Assembly (NCBI RefSeq): GCF_000515395.1
Contig: NZ_KI911782.1
Coordinates: forward strand, 2,104,506-2,168,505
Length of the DNA: 64,000 nt
Reading direction: 5' to 3'
Origin: Jiangella gansuensis DSM 44835
Lineage (GTDB): Bacteria > Actinomycetota > Actinomycetes > Jiangellales > Jiangellaceae
This document shows positions 62,601-64,000 of the stretch, piece after piece; within the stretch, counting starts at the first letter, position 1; the number at the start of each line of letters is the position of its first letter. The notes beneath the pieces are model-generated. The model saw only the letters and a list, made by a program, of their open reading frames with translations, searched no databases and was not told the origin of the DNA. The translations under genes and the position numbers were made by a program.

Positions 62601-64000
62601 TGGACCGGGAGAACCAGCCGGGCGTGTGGGAGATCACCTATGGGCTCACTGTCACCAACGAGACCGAGGTTCTCACCGACTACGATCTGGAGGACCTGTT
62701 GCGCTTCGGCACCGGCATCGAGATCGTCGACGGTTCGGTGGTGGCGGAGAACACGGTGCCGGGCACGATCGTCACGCGGCCGGAGTATGACGGTGTCAGC
62801 GATGTGCTGATCGTGGAGGACGAGCCGATCGGGGCGTTGGAGTCGCACGAGTACACCGTCACGGTGCAGTTCACGATCGACCTGCCGAACCCGCCCGCGC
62901 AGCCGGATCCGTCCGACTGCACGCTGGTGGACGGTGAGGAGGACGGCACCGGCCTCTACAACGACGCCACCAGTTCGTTCAACTCCTACCCGGACAGTGA
63001 CAACGAGTGCCGTGAGGTCGGTCAGCCCACGCACACCAAGTCGCTGATCTCGGCGGAGCCGATCGGCGAGGGTCTGTGGCAGGTCGTGTACGGCATCGAG
63101 GTGATCAACAAGGGTGTGCAGGCGACCTGGTACGACCTGGCCGATGAGTTGCGGTTCACCGACCAGGTCACGATCACCTCGGCCGAGGTGAGCGTGTCCC
63201 CGGACGGGGTCACGCTGTTCGACCCGGCGTGGGACGGGCAGGACCAGACTGTCATCGCCACCGAGGTGCCGATCCTGGGCACCGACGACGACGGTTACGC
63301 GCCGCACTCCTACGAGTTGACGGTCATCGCCGAGGCGCCACTGCAGTTCGAGTTCGGCGACGACGGATCCGATCCCACGGCCTGCCCGGGTGAGGGCAGC
63401 AGCGACCCGCACGCGAACACCGCGTTCAACAACGTCTCCACGCTGAGCGACGAGGCCGGCCTGGAAGAGGACGACGACGCGTGCGCCGAGCTGCCGTCGA
63501 TCGACATCGACAAGACGGTCAGCGCCGGTCCGACGGCCAACGGCGACGACACCTGGACCATCACCTATGACCTGGTCGCCACGAACAGTGGCCAGGGCGA
63601 TGGTGACTACACCATCACCGACCAGCTGCGCTACGGCGAGGGCATCGTGGTCGAGGACGCCCAGGTCGTCACCACCCCCGACGGGGTGACGGCACTGGAC
63701 ACGTGGACCGGTCAGGGACCGGCGGACGACCCGGCGAACGTCATCGCCGAGGACGTGGCGCTGGCCGCGGGCGGGGTGCACACCTACCAGGTGCAGGTCG
63801 TCTTCTCCCTCGACTCCGACACCCTCACCGAGGAGTCGATGAGCTGCCCGGAGCCGGACTCCGGCGAGAACGGTGGCCTGGCCAACAGCACCGGGATCGA
63901 GCACAACGACCTCACCGACGACGACGAGGCGTGCCTGTCGCTGGGTGAGCCGGACCTGGACAAGTCCCTGGTGTCCGCGGAGCCGGTCGGTGACGGGCAG
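59678..64000 (+). CDS. Large secreted SdrD-like/DUF11-type repeat surface protein, 3' truncated by the window
   Basis: At least 1441 residues without a stop before the window ends. A signal peptide (TIRAAGAITALGVIGSTLAGAGATLPALAAP) is followed by an SdrD B-like segment (ITGTIWQDYDSDGMYSSFEESG), a long region of unknown fold (about 100-630), a second SdrD B-like domain (61622-62050; IGNYVWYDVDNDGVQDPDEP) and tandem DUF11/DUF7507-like repeats. Repeats start at 62069, 62567, 63032, 63506 and 63956, each about 150-166 residues with xDKxxxxxP...W-x-I-x-Y and paired cysteines. The GTG at 59678 has AGGAGG seven bases ahead; a GTG at 59633 (GGAGGG ahead) is an alternative. Likely cell-surface adhesin or matrix protein. 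Confidence 0.88.
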   Translation, partial: MRRTSRRTIRAAGAITALGVIGSTLAGAGATLPALAAPGDPITGTIWQDYDSDGMYSSFEESGLLEGIEVYAYDADGNVAGPALTAADGTYSLPVTSDAGPWRVEANVPDTPEWAEWRDSVVGRAAGTSNGTTVQFIDSVPATGVDFSFQTPGAFVENNPYVYLPAFRYGGHDGVQTAEFAGAAHEYDAMSPNTTTAVPTTMQVPFGQVGTTYGTAWQRAEEPGGIGTVFASAYVRRHSGLGPGGIGAIYRITPDGGTPASPTASGDVLVDVTDYGIDVGSDSDPAAAPGDPNGLRPVMGLDNPAYDWAMDAQAWDKVGRVGLGAMEISNDQQSLFAVNLHNRSLVEIEISRDGTQVLGVTEHELDAYFPDDSDLRPHGISANPLTNEMYLTVTNTAESTGDRADLHAYVYAFDPADPTTLREVLDFPLGYDRGLFAALHNADYQPWSTDSADWQQFEGNPGADPVGLTTSVPIVADARYLHGDLIVGIRDLGGDLFGAWSAFAPDDARLVTIRSIGGELLKAGSNGDGTWSIEQNGQVNGEQGATTQVTLNGPNGQPGKFFMDTWVNGAEHLGATLVVPSRDDGVLETGLHVAEGSYQVGTRRFHQADGTLVEPRGAAVITGTNVQPSATVKGNGLGELTAMASAAPIEIGNYVWYDVDNDGVQDPDEPVVEGATVNLYEVDADGNRTLVSTTTTDASGEYYFSSNDAAYQLKTHTDYVVGVDNPADYGAGGPLENWYPTIPDTGDANSVDADRNDSDGIVESTEEGSFPYAAITTGGPGENDHTIDFGYSNIDYEFDKRMVSGPTESPDDDGTWTITYELVVENTGMIDGGYLLTDDLTGYGEGIVVVDTQVVSGPPEADGLLNSGWDGTGDMDVVTDVVPIEAQSTVENGTEHIYTLTVSVALETDPQTGEAIALPEDLACTPDQVAGEGTTGLFNTATLDPINHEDLTDDECSELPLVTLDKTVVTEPYVVDRENQPGVWEITYGLTVTNETEVLTDYDLEDLLRFGTGIEIVDGSVVAENTVPGTIVTRPEYDGVSDVLIVEDEPIGALESHEYTVTVQFTIDLPNPPAQPDPSDCTLVDGEEDGTGLYNDATSSFNSYPDSDNECREVGQPTHTKSLISAEPIGEGLWQVVYGIEVINKGVQATWYDLADELRFTDQVTITSAEVSVSPDGVTLFDPAWDGQDQTVIATEVPILGTDDDGYAPHSYELTVIAEAPLQFEFGDDGSDPTACPGEGSSDPHANTAFNNVSTLSDEAGLEEDDDACAELPSIDIDKTVSAGPTANGDDTWTITYDLVATNSGQGDGDYTITDQLRYGEGIVVEDAQVVTTPDGVTALDTWTGQGPADDPANVIAEDVALAAGGVHTYQVQVVFSLDSDTLTEESMSCPEPDSGENGGLANSTGIEHNDLTDDDEACLSLGEPDLDKSLVSAEPVGDGQ

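Noticed and set aside
60707..63904. A 1065-codon open frame on the minus strand inside the surface-protein gene
   Set aside because: It is antisense to a frame with a signal peptide, recognisable domains and periodic repeats. Long antisense frames are normal where the third codon position is G or C. It has no recognisable family motif.

Overview
The window is a high-GC actinobacterial chromosome segment with short intergenic gaps, many GTG starts and frequent ATGA or GTGA overlaps. Its backbone runs rimO, pgsA, cinA, clgR, lhr, DUF3046, recA, recX, rny, gluABCD, miaB, then miaA, dapF, hflX, dinG, lexA, nrdR, nrdJ. From memory this order resembles the recA to nrdJ region of Streptomyces. A fused glycine-to-betaine methyltransferase points to a halotolerant actinomycete, perhaps near Jiangella or Actinopolyspora; the genus cannot be fixed from the sequence alone.

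Layout. 1-5700: end of a sugar ABC permease, a FAD oxidoreductase, rimO-pgsA-cinA, a clgR-like regulator, a flavin reductase and an acetyltransferase. 5700-13700: helicase Lhr (minus strand), DUF3046, an MFS exporter, recA behind an SOS box, and recX. 13750-17080: a two-gene minus-strand operon of an ATP-grasp ligase and a CocE/NonD hydrolase, inserted between recX and rny. 17500-24350: rny, the glutamate-type ABC importer gluABCD (minus strand) and miaB. 24365-29350: an accessory minus-strand cluster of an NMT1/THI5-like ABC importer, an NCS1-like permease and a Tat-exported TIM-barrel protein, with two near-identical LacI-type operators. 29500-31050: a membrane protein, a LigB-like protein and an MT0933-type antitoxin-like protein.

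The most striking region is 31611-41651. Six co-directional genes encode glycine/sarcosine/dimethylglycine N-methyltransferase, MetK, adenosine kinase, MetH, SahH and MetF. Together they form betaine synthesis plus a complete AdoMet regeneration cycle: each SAH is hydrolysed, adenosine is removed as AMP, homocysteine is remethylated with folate methyl groups, and AdoMet is remade. A promoter and a palindrome lie upstream. The cassette separates the LigB-like and antitoxin genes from miaA.

41741-54818: miaA, dapF, hflX, an S9 peptidase, dinG, lexA, a LysM protein, nrdR and B12-dependent nrdJ, with a LexA box over the lexA promoter, a PafBC-type promoter motif before the LysM gene and tandem NrdR-like boxes before nrdR. 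54957-64000: a spermidine-synthase-like protein, an aldo/keto reductase, a methyltransferase, DUF3040, a lipoprotein, and a very large secreted repeat protein that runs off the window end.

Other structure: two copies of a hairpin repeat at the convergent junctions rny/gluD and hflX/S9 peptidase, with an identical loop and compensatory stem changes; two Crp-like palindromes; and two genes (flavin reductase, hflX) whose best start is not ATG, GTG or TTG. No tRNA, rRNA, CRISPR array, transposase or integrase was seen.
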